DNA of 64,000 nt from Cantharellus purpuraceus. Taxonomy: Eukaryota; Basidiomycota; Agaricomycetes; Cantharellales; Hydnaceae. The notes beneath the pieces are model-generated. The model worked only from the letters and a program-made list of their open reading frames with translations. It ran no database searches and was not told the origin of the DNA. Shown here piece by piece: positions 43,437 to 57,366 of this stretch. The stretch is taken from assembly GCA_025174535.1 (NCBI GenBank), contig JALBUN010000023.1:2108001-2172000 (forward strand), written 5' to 3'. The first letter of the stretch is position 1, and each line of letters begins with the position of its first letter. The translations under genes and the position numbers were made by a program.

Positions 43437-45209
43437 AGCGAGAGTTCCTCTGGAATAAGGACGATTATACCGAAGGGTAAGTATGTCCCGGGTGTGGCAA
43501 AACACGACATGTGAGCCAGTCATATATAAACGAAATACTGTCTAGGTTTCAGGACCACGGGTCAAAAGGCAAGCGACAAGCATCATAGAATGTCGTTGTA
43601 ACATCATGTGCCAAAGTCATGGTGGATGAGAAAGGAATTAGGTCTGTCACTATACCTAGGGACCAATGCAAAAGTGCGGTTCGGGTATTACTGCCACGTA
43701 AGAATGAGATCTTTCCGAAAGGACAGGGGTCTCAAGCACGGGCTCCACAGCAAATTAGGCACAGCATAAGTGTCCAAACACAGCTCTGCTAGAATATGTT
43801 GAGGAAAACGTGCATGAAAGACATGCTCATGGGTGGTCCTCAGAGTTACAATTTGGCCCAAGAAGGGGCTTTTTCAACTTGAGGTTACCGTAAGAAGCAC
43901 AGAATCAGCGCTCAGCAGTGATAGCAGGCCGTCGTCCAACGTCGTCCAAAATTGTGGATAATGGGACGCGTGAAGACTAAGTGGAGTCGTCCATATGTGT
44001 GAAGGTGACAGTCATCAGTATGTCACGTGGGTTCCACAGCGGCAGAACCTAAGTTAAATTTTTCCAGGACACATAATGGTCATTCGACCTGCCTTCACAG
44101 GTGTGCCAGTAATAATTGTCAGGTGTTGCCTCTAGATAATTACGTTGATTTTATTCACGAATGCCAGTAAACCACATCTCCATGATCAGGCAGAACATGC
44201 AACCTCACTGGACCAGGTCATGATATATATTTACATAGTTATTTATATTTACCAATTAACACCACATCACCACGAGCCTGGCTTGTGTAAGATTCAAACC
44301 TTCTGCAGTGCTCGGTGAAAATCGTTCTCATCTCAATCAATATATAGGAGCCTGGACTGGCAGATGTGAACGAGGTAACTCCATTGACCGTGGACAGCTT
44401 AACTCAAGTAGTGTGTATGTTCTGGGAAACGATTCACGATGAGGTATTACTGCCAGACATCTGCTTTGACACACTGCTGGTAGAGTCGCATAATCACATA
44501 TACCTTGAGCTGTCAGGATCGTCGAGGGTATCTCTTCGGCTTACACCCATAAAACCATAGGCTCAGGTGTCCATGAGAACGACCAAAACTCCAGGATTAG
44601 ATACAATCTACTAGCCACTTCGGCACGTCCGCACAACCTTCAGGGGAGACAATAGATCTGTGACAGGACCATATGACGATGCCAAGGGCGAGCGACTAAC
44701 AGTAGTGAGCTCTCCGTGTGTAGCGGCATCCTGTAGCATAGCATTTGAGAGAGCAACGGAGTCGGAAAATTTGCGGATATGACCTTGAGGCATGAACGGA
44801 AGCAATGAGATCATCCAACTGAACTGTGTCAAAATTCCTTTGCGAGCTATGTAGACAAAGTTTTAACTTCTAGGGTTTCAGTGGTCACTGCAAGCCTTGT
44901 AGTGGCCACTGAAACCCTACGTCTAGGAATCAGGCAGTGGCGTGTATGGAGCAATACGGGACAGAGAAAATCCATGGGGTTACCATCCAACCTCAAGAAG
45001 ATCGGACAGCAGCAGACTCGGAGCCACACTCTTAGAAGGACCAGACAGCAGATATGACCCGTGTGGAGGGTTGAATAGAGGGGAGCCATCGTTGAATCGC
45101 AATAAGACATTATGTAAGCCGCGTGATCTATCGGCGCTCGATCTGCAAGTACGTTGACGTCGATGGCTAACGATGAGTCCATTGCTGGTGTCCTTGTCTC
45201 CCGCCTGCC
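43437..45209. other. Long intergenic region between divergent TLP and WC-2 genes
   Basis: About 1.77 kb, the shared upstream region of two divergently transcribed genes. ORFs here are short, overlapping and unrecognised. The only clear structure is an inverted repeat at 44,871-44,919 (separate entry). Confidence 0.45.
44871..44919. repeat. Hairpin-forming inverted repeat
   Basis: Arms of 19 bp (TAGGGTTTCAGTGGTCACT at 44,871-44,889 and its inverse at 44,901-44,919) match at 18 of 19 positions around an 11-nt loop. It lies about 290 bp upstream of the WC-2-like ATG. Function unknown: it could be a regulatory hairpin, a small-RNA precursor or a remnant of a tiny transposon. Confidence 0.7.
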
Positions 45210-46503
45210 ATGTCGACGTCCGCGCCGTCCAAGCCTTCAGTCCAAACTTTCGAATTTACAAAGCGCAAACGTTGGACCGAGACTCTTTTCTCGGAAATAT
45301 CAGAGACACTCGTCCTTGTTGTGTCTCCAATCTGCAAAGTTCTATACTGTGGTTCTGCAATCGTAGAGCTCCTTGGTTGGAAAGAGGATCAGCTCGTAGA
45401 TTCTGATCTAGGAATTTTCATCGAAGGTTTCTGAAGCCCCTTTCCATGTAAAATAACAACCGCCTGACAGGCAAACAGATGAGGATCAGGAGAATTTTCG
45501 TTGGTCATTCACAGAATCCCTTCGTACAGGTCAGGACTTGTTTATGTATGCGCGGCTCAAATACGACCAGCCTCCACCGCTCGATGCGAACGCCAAACCA
45601 GGCATGCTGTTCGAGCTGAAAGGACACCCCCATTGTCTTCATGGCCAGCAACAACCTCACTGCTTTTTTTTGACCGCAATGCCGTATCCCAGCAGGGACA
45701 TTGCGTTGTATGTGCTTTATATAATCTAGACACTAGCACTCTGACACAGCTCAGGCTTAACACATTCCTCGACCTGAAAATAGAAAACGAGAAGCTTTCG
45801 CAACGCATTCACGTGCGTATTCGTCGATCAGCTGGTATTTCTATTCATTGATTCCTCACAGGATCTGAAGTACTCTGTCGAAGTATCCTCTCTTACTACG
45901 GAGCCTTCACGTTCTTCGTACTTCCCCACAGCCCAACATTCCCAGAGATTCAATCAATCCTCTGGACCTCTGGTTCCAAACCACTCATCTCCCTATACGC
46001 GGACACCCGGTCCGCCGTTTTACACGCTGCCTGATGCCTCTGTGCCTGCATTGCGTATGGCTCAGAAGGCATCGTCGAGACTTGATGACACCATGTCCCC
46101 TATCATCGGCCTTTCCCTACAAAGAGACGATGACAGCGAGGACCAACGGAGAAAAAAGGTACTTATTCGAACTAGTTACTGGTCTCTTGACGCTTATATG
46201 CTTCGCTAGATAAAAAAGGTCTTGGTGGGTGAAGAGCAACGTGTTTGTGTGACTTGCGGCCGCACGGATTCTCCTGAATGGCGTAAGGTGAGCATTGTGT
46301 TCTGGACCCTCATGCTCACTGTCCTCATTGTGACCTAGGGTCCTCATGGCCCGAAGACCCTTTGTAATGCTTGTGGCTTACGCTGGGCTAAACGCACGCG
46401 GAAGACGGAGCCTGATACAGGGGCACTGGATCCCAAAGGCCAAGATTGTGGCGAACCAGGTCCAAGCGCGCCTCTTTGGCCCTCGACAATGAACACCACA
46501 TGA
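45210..46503 (+). CDS. White collar-2-like GATA/PAS factor (blue-light complex)
   Basis: A PAS domain near the N-terminus (residues about 30-130: [41 protein letters not shown]) is followed by a short coiled-coil-like segment ([12 protein letters not shown]), a Ser/Pro-rich stretch, and a single C-terminal GATA zinc finger ([18 protein letters not shown], then [12 protein letters not shown]). This is the architecture of WC-2, the DNA-binding partner of the photoreceptor WC-1, which controls light responses and fruiting in basidiomycetes. Four or five short introns; the first splice gives IEDEDQENF. It stops at the TGA 46,501-46,503. No LOV photoreceptor motif is present, as expected for WC-2. 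Confidence 0.9.
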
Positions 46504-47285
46504 TGATTGATGTCTCATCCATCTGTACCCCTTTGCGCATGTGGTGTCATGAGGTTCGGATTTTTGTCGCTGTCCGTCTCTTGTCTTCATCAGAAGGGTT
46601 ATGTTGAGGGCTGTTTTTTTTTTTTTTTCGAATTTTCTCTTTACTTCGAACAGAGGTGACAGCAAATTAAATGCATCGTCATGGCAAAGGAAGGTTGACG
46701 ACAGTGCGAGATAGACTTTTCGTCATGTGACTTTCCTTGTTGGGTTGGCAAGTGAAACGCTAGTGGGCTAGATACAGATACTGCCTCTTGTGTTGCGGAT
46801 CCGACGTTGCTCCTTGACTATTGCATTTCCGCAAACTAACCAGCTACCAGACACATGGAGATGTCACCCTTTCGGATGAATGACCTTATGCTTCGGGATG
46901 AGTGCTTCTACTCTGGGTTCTACGCACTGCCGCTCTGCTGGCAGTCACTTTTACTATAGAGGGTCGACCATTAAAGTTCTTTCTTTGTGTGCTGGCGCGC
47001 TTCTATCGGTATCTATGGTCTGCAGCTAGCGTGCTCCAGAGCCTCTTGAGCAGTACAACAACCTTTTCAGCTCCTCAAGGCACAACTATTTTATACGACC
47101 GTACGGAGCCTGACCACGCGCGGATCTATACGATACATGTGGATAAGCCTTCAACTCGGAAAGCACCACATTCATCACCCCTGACATCAAGTTCTTGGAA
47201 CTACGTTCACATTTATTATGAGACATTATTCAAGGTGAAGCAACGAAGGTGATTCCCCGTTCCTCCCCAGTCCAATAACTCTGTC
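46504..47285. other. Intergenic between WC-2 and chitinase
   Basis: About 780 bp. It holds a T-run (46,615-46,629) and no supported gene. The hydrophobic ORF at 46,902-47,252 has no recognisable product and is probably chance. Confidence 0.45.
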
Positions 47286-49986
<2,701 letters not shown>

Positions 49987-50828
49987 GCATAGGGAGCCGC
50001 CTCGAGGCCTTTAAACCGGAGAGTTTGATAGGAGGGAATGTAGGCTCTACTACTTGGCACAACGGTGATCTATGTAGCGTCTATATGACGAGCACCAACC
50101 ACCTGAAACACGGCCACGATCACCTGGACGACGATTGAGTGTCTGACCGGACAACGTGAAAAGAATGCTTGCGAGCTCCGTCTGCGATGGGGTAAATATA
50201 CAAAACTCTTGGCGTGATTTGAGACAATAGGAGGCAGCATCTGGTAGAGAGTATACAGAACTTGGCAGGTGGTGCCATTACTTACGCCTGTTTATCACTC
50301 TCTCTCGCTCGTGCGTGATGTGGGCAAAGCACAGTCTATTGACCTTGTCACCGACTCTCTTGCTCGGCCGGACAGGACCCCGGGCCGTGCTTAAGCCGGT
50401 GGAAGCGAATTACACAGGAAGACCCAGCCATTCGCACCTGGTCTGTGTAGCCCTCGAGTTACACGAAACTGGAACAAGGAAGAATAAAAAGAAGAATCAT
50501 GGGAATGCGGCGGGGGTGGGTGCGATAAAATAAGCAACTCGATGTCTTTTCGAGTGTGGAGGTGAGAAGCGGCGAGGTGAAGAAAGGAGCCAAAATACTA
50601 GATGTATATACTAAAAGGGTGGATGCGGACAGAACAATGAGTGGATGTGGCACGAACATTGATACATGTATAATGCGAAGTGGACGAGTGGACAAATGGA
50701 TGTGGTGCGGCGGAACCGATCACGTGCTTCCTCCAGAAGACACGGACAAATGTTTTTTTTTTGTCCGAATCAGTATGATCTTCAATCACGTGATCGGAAA
50801 CAGTGCACAATCAGTGCGCATCTTGATC
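49987..50828. other. Intergenic with E-box pair upstream of the CTD phosphatase
   Basis: About 840 bp without a supported gene. Two CACGTG motifs occur at 50,721 and 50,787; the second is the core of a 10-bp palindrome (ATCACGTGAT) only 35 bp before the next start codon. Confidence 0.5.
50785..50794. promoter_or_regulatory. Palindromic E-box ATCACGTGAT
   Basis: A perfect 10-bp palindrome centred on CACGTG, 35 bp upstream of the ATG at 50,829, with another CACGTG at 50,721. CACGTG is bound by bHLH factors (Cbf1/Pho4/USF type) in fungi. Function here is inferred from position only. Confidence 0.45.
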
Positions 50829-52528
50829 ATGAACATGACAAGGACTGACGACGTCTCTCAGAACAGAGATGCGAATATTCTCTCAGGTGATGCAAGGATG
50901 GTCGGTGATATTGAAGGGAACGATACTATCGAAGGACCCTCGGGTGAAGACAATAGCACCGAAGAATGGACTGCACTCAAGCTCACGCACGGTGGCAGGG
51001 AGCTCTGCTTGTCTGTTGAGAAGTCAGATAGGCATGTTTACTTGCTGCACCTCCAATCCAGAATGTCAACAGGAGTCCCTTGTTTCTAGAGTATTTGACT
51101 TGAAAAGCGCACTATTTCAACTCACAAACGTGCCACCAGAAAGACAAAAAGTCCATTTTACTCAGAACATTCATTGCTCACAACCTGATTAGGTTTTGAT
51201 ATAGATTCTTGGCCTTGTCAAGGGAAAGCTTCCTCCAGACGACGTGCGCGTGTATGTAGGCTACACCATCTGGCTTCAAGGATTGATATGCTAACTCGGC
51301 GTTACTAGAGAGGAATTGAAACTCAACACAGGAAAACGTTTTACTCTGAGTGCGATCATCTTCTCTTGTTCATTTACTTCTCCTGACAGACCCAGTCGGC
51401 ACACCCCAGGGATCAGAATTTAAGGACCCATACGGCAAGCCGCTGCATGGTGTATCGCATAGCGAGGAAATAATAACAATAGCAATGGCAATCAGAATTA
51501 GAAGATCTTCCAGATGTCTTAAATGACTTTGACCTCGACTTCTCCGCCAATCCATCAGCAGCCAGAAAGTACTTGGCAGATCAAAGGAATCACCGGAAAA
51601 TCAAAGAGGCGGCGAAGAAACTTAAGATAGAGTTCATGAATCCTCTGCAAGAAGGGAAACGACTGCTTGTGCTTGACTTAGATTATAGTGAGCAATGACT
51701 ACGTCTATATGGTACACACTGACCATCAATTTCACAGCCATCCTGGATACCAAACCCCTCACATCCGGATCTCTGCCTCCTGCCCAATGTGCGAGGCCAC
51801 GATTGCACGAGTTTCTGGAAGCTGTGTACCCATATTATAACATATGTATATGGTCGCAGACTAGTTGGGTGTGGCTAGAAACAAAGCTTGTCGAACTCGG
51901 CATGGTAGGATCGGACCGGAATTACAAGGCATGTCCTCTTATTCCAAGACAAAGGGATTTACTCATTCATCACTCAGATTGCGTTTGGTGATTTTCTCGC
52001 GTACATGGTTCGAGTTGTTGCCCAAATTTATCCACATTCAGTGCTTGACAAGACACTCATGTTTCGCGTATTTTCTACGCGAGATGGCAAGCCATATGCG
52101 CATGCCGTTAAAGCCTTACGCATAATATGGATCCACCTCCCACAGTTGTATGTATACTTCCTGGTGACTTCTTCTGATTGATAAACTCTTCAATTCTATG
52201 CAGCAATGAACGAAACACGATTCATATTGATGATCTAGTAAGCCTTTGCAAGGAATTGGCAAGGTTTTAGAACTAAATTGTACCGGAAAGGGTCGGAATT
52301 TCGCCTTGAATCCAAACGAGGGCCTCAAGATCTCCCCATTCAAAGATGCACATACTGCGCGTGCTGCGCAGGACCGAGAATTGGACAAACTTGCACGATA
52401 TCTGATTCACATCGCGGGCATACCAGATTTTAGAACCGTGAATCACAAGGTTTGCTTCCCATGTGGATACTATTCTGCCTCGAATAACTAAACGAATTCA
52501 GGATTGGAAGAAAGTATTACTGCAATGA
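50829..52528 (+). CDS. UBLCP1-like CTD phosphatase (ubiquitin-like + HAD/NIF domain)
   Basis: The N-terminal part is an acidic leader and a ubiquitin-like fold (VFDLKSALFQLTNVPPERQK, then ILGLVKGKLPPDDVRV). The phosphatase domain follows, with the DxDxT signature LDLDYTILDT restored across the intron at about 51,689-51,737, then RPRLHEFLEAVYPYYNICIW. The C-terminus reads GRNFALNPNEGLKI, LDKLARYLIHIAG and DWKKVLLQ. In animals UBLCP1 dephosphorylates the nuclear 26S proteasome. Start chosen at the first ATG of the frame after an upstream non-conserved stretch; an ATG two codons later is possible. About nine short introns. Confidence 0.9.
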
Positions 52529-52699
52529 CGAAGCGAAATTTCCTGTACATTCATTCAGCGAGAGAATCTGGCATAGTGGGTCGTCTGTAATAATAGAACC
52601 AAAGTAGTAGACTATCATTGTCTGCTCCGTCACACCGCATAGTCAATTCTAGCTAGCTGAAGTGACATCCAAGTCAATGCAGTGTGGATCGGTTTCTCA

Positions 52700-53692
52700 T
52701 TAAAGGATGTTCTCTAAGCCAGCGGCACCTTCTGCGACCAAGTGGAAGTTGCTGAGAGTTGATGGCTGTGCAGATACAGCTAGATAAAGTAGAACAACCT
52801 TGAGCCTCGCTCTTACAGAAGGATTTGCGCTTACAGTGCTCTTGATCTCGTGAAGAAGTTTTTAACGGACTGAGGACTTGTTTAGCGGCGTCATAGATCC
52901 AACACTTTTGCTGTGCAGCTTGGTGCAAAGAGTGAACTTGTGAAAATACCTCAAGCTGCAGTTGTTACCTGAAAGCACTTGATCAACCGGCAAAGATCCT
53001 AAATACGTCTGAACCAGAGGAAGAGGGATCGACGTATATGCTCGTGCTATTAGCATGAAAGTTCTCTCGCGAAACTCGCCTAGTTGTTGCCGAGAGGTGA
53101 ATAGAATGGTTGAACACCGAAGGAGAACGTACAAATGAACTTTTCGTTCAAACCTCTGACAAAAGTGGCAAGCGGTTGACTGAAAAACGTCGGAGCAGAT
53201 ACGACGTCTGCAAGTTCTTGGGATCGCTGGTAAACGCCAGCGTGGCTACGATACCAGGTCACGGCAACGAGACTGAATAATGCCTGAGAAAGGGGGTGGT
53301 TCGCGAGACCATGGGGAAGCCGTGTCAATGCATGGCGAGCAGGCGATCTATAATTTTCTCAGTTGATACATATACTATAACAAAACGACAGAGACGAACA
53401 GATTATCGAGAATAAGGTAGCCAAGAACCAAGGGTGCGATGATAAACAGTCTGCTTGGGTCGTCCTGATCCCTAGCGTCTCCCTTATACCAAATAAATAT
53501 GTTGACATCAACAAGGCGTACAACTTTGTATGACATGACTCTTACACCAAGGTCTTCCTCCTCCGCCACCCTAACGAGGTCGTGTATACTGTCTTGTTGA
53601 GAAAGTTTAGGAAGAGATTTATGAAACGGACCAAGAAGTGGACGATCTGAGGCAATGATGGGAGGCGTCAGAGGTCGTTCAGTGGAGTCCAT
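52700..53692 (-). CDS. COP9 signalosome subunit 8 (PCI/CSN8 family)
   Basis: The minus-strand start at 53,692 opens MDSTERPLTPP, then LVRVAEEEDL, SRLFIIAPLVLGYLILDNL, LPHGLANHPLSQALFSLVAV, PTFFSQPLATFVRGL, RERTFMLIARAYTSIPLPLV and WIYDAAKQVLSP. The PCI-like end is STLSNFHLVAEGAAGLENIL, stop at 52,700-52,702. CSN removes NEDD8 from cullins; subunit 8 is its smallest PCI member. The family call rests on overall pattern and length. The related proteasome subunit Rpn12/PSMD8 is the main alternative. Exon joints are approximate. Only 64 bp separate its ATG from that of the divergent NECAP gene. Confidence 0.68.
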
Positions 53693-53756
53693 CGCAAGAC
53701 TATGCGCAAATGTTGTGGCGCGGAAGTAAATTGTTTCACAGTTCCGAGCACTTATA
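53693..53756. promoter_or_regulatory. 64-bp bidirectional start region (CSN8 / NECAP)
   Basis: The start codons of two divergently transcribed genes are separated by only 64 bp, so both promoters and leaders must overlap each other or the neighbouring coding sequence. No TATA box is visible. Confidence 0.65.
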
Positions 53757-54634
53757 ATGGACTCATTAGATGATGAAATCGAGTCTATCCTATTCATTGC
53801 CCGCGAAATATCAGGTAGGTGCTCGCAGGCTTACATATGCGAAAACATTCTCATTTGGTTCCAGTATTCAAGGTTCCGCCTTTGAGGTCGAATGAAGGAT
53901 ACAGAGCAACAGAGTGGGGTGATTTGGCGCAGCCCTTGTGGAAAGGTCGCATGAGGATAGTGGAGACGTCGAAGGGCGTCACTATTCGTTTGGAAGATGG
54001 GCAGACGGGTTCGTTGCACGCTATCCCTGCTCGTCACCTATAGATTGATGTCGCCACAGGTGAAGGTACACGTCACGTAAAGTTGCGCTTCTTGGATCTC
54101 ACGCTGTATTCATAGCATTCGCTCTTGCGCCATACGACGCGCTGAAGCCTTCCGTTGAAGCGGTTCTCGATTCTTCACGCTACTTTGTTTTGCGTGTGGA
54201 AGACAGCGCTTCAGGAAAGAAGGCCTATATTGGCATTGGGTTCACTGAACGTTCTGAGAGCTTCGACTTTAGTGGGTTATGATCCATATGTCTTTCATCT
54301 AAAAGATAACCGAGTACACTACAGACGTGGCATTGCAAGACTATACAAAGTCAATTGTTAATATTGTTACCTTCGTTCTTGCTCATTCTTGTCTAGACGC
54401 TTCAAGGCTGCTCAGAACCCACCCTCTCCCAAGACAGAATCATCCCCTCACCTGCCACCAGGACCAAAAAAGGATTACTCTTTAAAGGAGGGGCAAACAT
54501 TCTCCATTAATCTGAATCTGGGATCCAAGAAAACTACCGGTAGTGTTCTAGGGTCATCTTCGACTCCCAGTGGCTCATCTGGGGGTGGAGTACCACTGTT
54601 GCCCCCTCCGCCTAGTGCACCGAAACGCAGATGA
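53757..54634 (+). CDS. NECAP-type endocytic adaptor (PHear domain)
   Basis: Binds clathrin adaptors (AP-1/AP-2 ear) during vesicle formation. Six exons (53,757-53,814; 53,865-54,008; 54,060-54,065; 54,116-54,271; 54,325-54,349; 54,397-54,634) sum to 627 nt, 208 residues. The PHear domain shows [70 protein letters not shown] and [15 protein letters not shown]. The tail is Pro/Ser-rich ([13 protein letters not shown]). Exon 3 is a 6-nt microexon (GTGAAG) needed to build TGEAFALAP. The divergent neighbour is CSN8. Confidence 0.93.
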
Positions 54635-55036
54635 ACCTTGATGCAGCACAGGTGTACTACACGATGTGATTGGGCCGGTGTAAACTTTTTTGAGGCGTAT
54701 TTATTATCATGGAATGAAACGGAGAGCACACTCAAGTACGCCTTGTTGAAGGGTATGTAAGTGATATCAACTAATCAATTGAACCTTCGCCGTTTGCGGT
54801 AATAATCTATCGAAGAAGATGAGAAGCCTTTACGCACACACCGCCAGGGCTAGTAGTGCTTCATCGAGACAAGCTGGTGTAACATGCATGATTCCTGGAG
54901 AATATTCGGTGTAGATTATATATCGTCAGCGGGATCGCTGTGGCAACGTGAGACAGTGACGTGCACTTTGACGCCAGCGACATCTGCCACTTCCATTTCG
55001 TAATCTGATAACCAGTTACTTTTCCGCTACTACGAC
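54635..55036. other. Intergenic between NECAP and NFS1
   Basis: About 400 bp with no supported gene or repeat; it should carry the NECAP terminator and NFS1 promoter. Confidence 0.4.
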
Positions 55037-57061
55037 ATGCTTTTACGCGTTTCGCGAAATGTTGCTCAAAGAACCTCAAGAGCTACTGCAGCTGCTGCCG
55101 TGGTGGCTCGGAGGACATTTGTGCAACCATCTGGTTCAAATCGTGCCAGTGTTATAGATCCACCCCCACCCTCTATTACCGAGAGCGATGACCTGTTTCG
55201 TCCAAGAGCAGGTGACATATCTTTACATTGTAGGTCAGGCATGGCTTTTCTGATTGTACAGCAGATATGCTAGGGTTCGCACTCGGTGCATCTCGACGAG
55301 GAAGCACTGAAAAAGCCCGTCCAATATACCTGGACATGCAGGCAATTCATTCCTAATGCTCATTGGTTATGTTATTATTGACTTGGGTGTGGTTTAGGCA
55401 ACCACCCCACTTGATCCCCGTGTTCTCGACGCAATGTTGCCCTACATGACGGATCAATATGGCAATCCACACAGCCGGACACATGCTTACGGCTGGGAAG
55501 CGGAGCAGGCCGTTGATGAGGCTAGAATGGTTCGGAGATTCACAGCACATTCAGTGTTTTCTTTTCAACTGACGGCGCCGACGTAAGCATATAGCCGACC
55601 TCATCGGTGCTGATCCAAAGGACATTATTTTCACATCTGGTGCCACGGAGAGCAATAACATGTCTATCAAAGGCGTAGCTCGGTTCCATCGCGAGAAAAA
55701 GAAGCATATTATCACCACACAAACTGTATGTTTGGTTGTCGGTCTAGTTAGGCGATCGTCGTCTAACGAATTCACAGGAACACAAATGTGTCCTGGATTC
55801 CTGCAGAAAACTATCAGAGGAAGGCTTCGATATCACCTATCTGCCGGTACAACCCAATGGTGTCATCTCGCTCGCAGCTCTCGAAGCTGCCATACGACCG
55901 GACACTGCGCTAGTGTCAATTATGGCCGTGAATAATGAAACTGGCGTAATCCAACCCCTCAAGGAGATTGGCGCTATTGTTCGCAAGCATCGTGGCTGCT
56001 ATTTCCACACTGATGCCGCGCAGGCTGTAGGGAAGATAGCAATCAATGTTGACGAGATGTACATTGATTTGATGAGCCTCTCTGGCCACAAGATCTATGG
56101 TCCGAAGGGAATAGGTGCGGCATATGTCAGGCGCCGCCCCCGTGTCCGCCTTGAACCCATTTTAAGTGGCGGAGGGCAAGAAAGAGGTCTTCGTAGTGGT
56201 ACATTACCCAGTACACTTGCCGTTGGTCTAGGAGAGGCTGCTAGAATTGCGAAGTTGGAGATGCCAGTGAGTCATTGTTTTGTTCTCTGAGACTCAACTA
56301 TGATTGGATTTGCACAAGGACGACTAGTCCGAGGGAGTGGGGTGGCAATCTGTTGCTTGAGCTCGGCTCTTGCACTGAGTCTGACCCCGCGAAGACCCCT
56401 GTGCAGGGGTACTGAGTTCCTTGGCTGAAGTCTCAGCATATGACAATGTATTGATGTCGGTGGTTCTTGAACAGGCAGATCAAGCGCGAACCAAGCACCT
56501 TGCGGAGCGTCTTATCAAAGGCATCAACTCACAAGTGGAACACGTCATCCGTAATGGTGATGTGAACGGTTATGCAGGTTGTATCAACCTTAGCTTCGCC
56601 TACGTAGAGGTATGTGATTCATGTTTATTACTGATGGTGAAATGTCCCCGCTCACTGTAATTGGTCAAGGGAGAAAGTCTCCTAATGGCACTAAAGGATG
56701 TTGCTCTATCGTCGGGAAGTGCTTGCACTTCGGCATCACTCGAACCTTCATATGTACTTCGAGCACTAGGTGAGCTAGCATTTTTCTGGTGATTCCTTGA
56801 ACTTCCCTGACCAATTTAGGTGCGGCTGAGGACATGGCGCACTCATCCCTTCGGTTTGGGATTGGCCGGTTTACTACTGAGGCTGAGATTGATTTTGTTG
56901 TCGAGAAAATTGTTGGAACTGTGAAGAAGCTCCGTGACATGAGGTACGGTCACTTTCAAGAACTCGCCGACTATGCTGACCCTACATTCTATACAAGCCC
57001 GTTGTGGGAGATGGTTCAAGAGGGCATTGACATCAACTCAATTGATTGGTCTCAGCATTGA
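55037..57061 (+). CDS. NFS1: Mitochondrial cysteine desulfurase NFS1
   Basis: PLP enzyme that takes sulfur from cysteine for iron-sulfur cluster assembly. The N-terminus ([20 protein letters not shown]) is a typical presequence. Conserved blocks: [86 protein letters not shown] with the PLP lysine, RSGTLP, and [14 protein letters not shown] with the catalytic cysteine. The C-terminus ends [10 protein letters not shown]. Exons run in one direction to the TGA at 57,059-57,061. One joint (DMQ|ATTP, about 55,351-55,397) requires a GC-AG intron. Confidence 0.95.
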
Positions 57062-57366
57062 GATGCACGTATCAGTTGTACTAGCAGCCCATGTTTTGTC
57101 ATAAACCTATTTGAAGGGTCCGTGCACGTTGCCTCCGTAAGGACCCCAGATTGCTCTGTTTTCTTCCTCCTCGTCTGCTTTGTTTCTTGGAGTTTTATGC
57201 GAGAGAACCAACTCTTTTTGGCCTGAAGGCATGCCCATGAAAGAAGAGCACTACCCTGTGTAGTTGTTCTTGCGAGAACCAACAGAAGGTGTCTGGGGAC
57301 CTCGCTCAATTGTATTACCCGGTGTTGAAACTCCGGCCGTCTAAAACTTTTCTCACTCTGACCACC
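57062..57366. other. Intergenic between NFS1 and SR protein
   Basis: About 305 bp. No gene, RNA or repeat recognised. Confidence 0.4.

Noticed and set aside
46902..47252. Hydrophobic 116-codon ORF upstream of the chitinase
   Set aside because: No recognisable family; it ends 34 bp before the chitinase start, where promoter and leader are expected.
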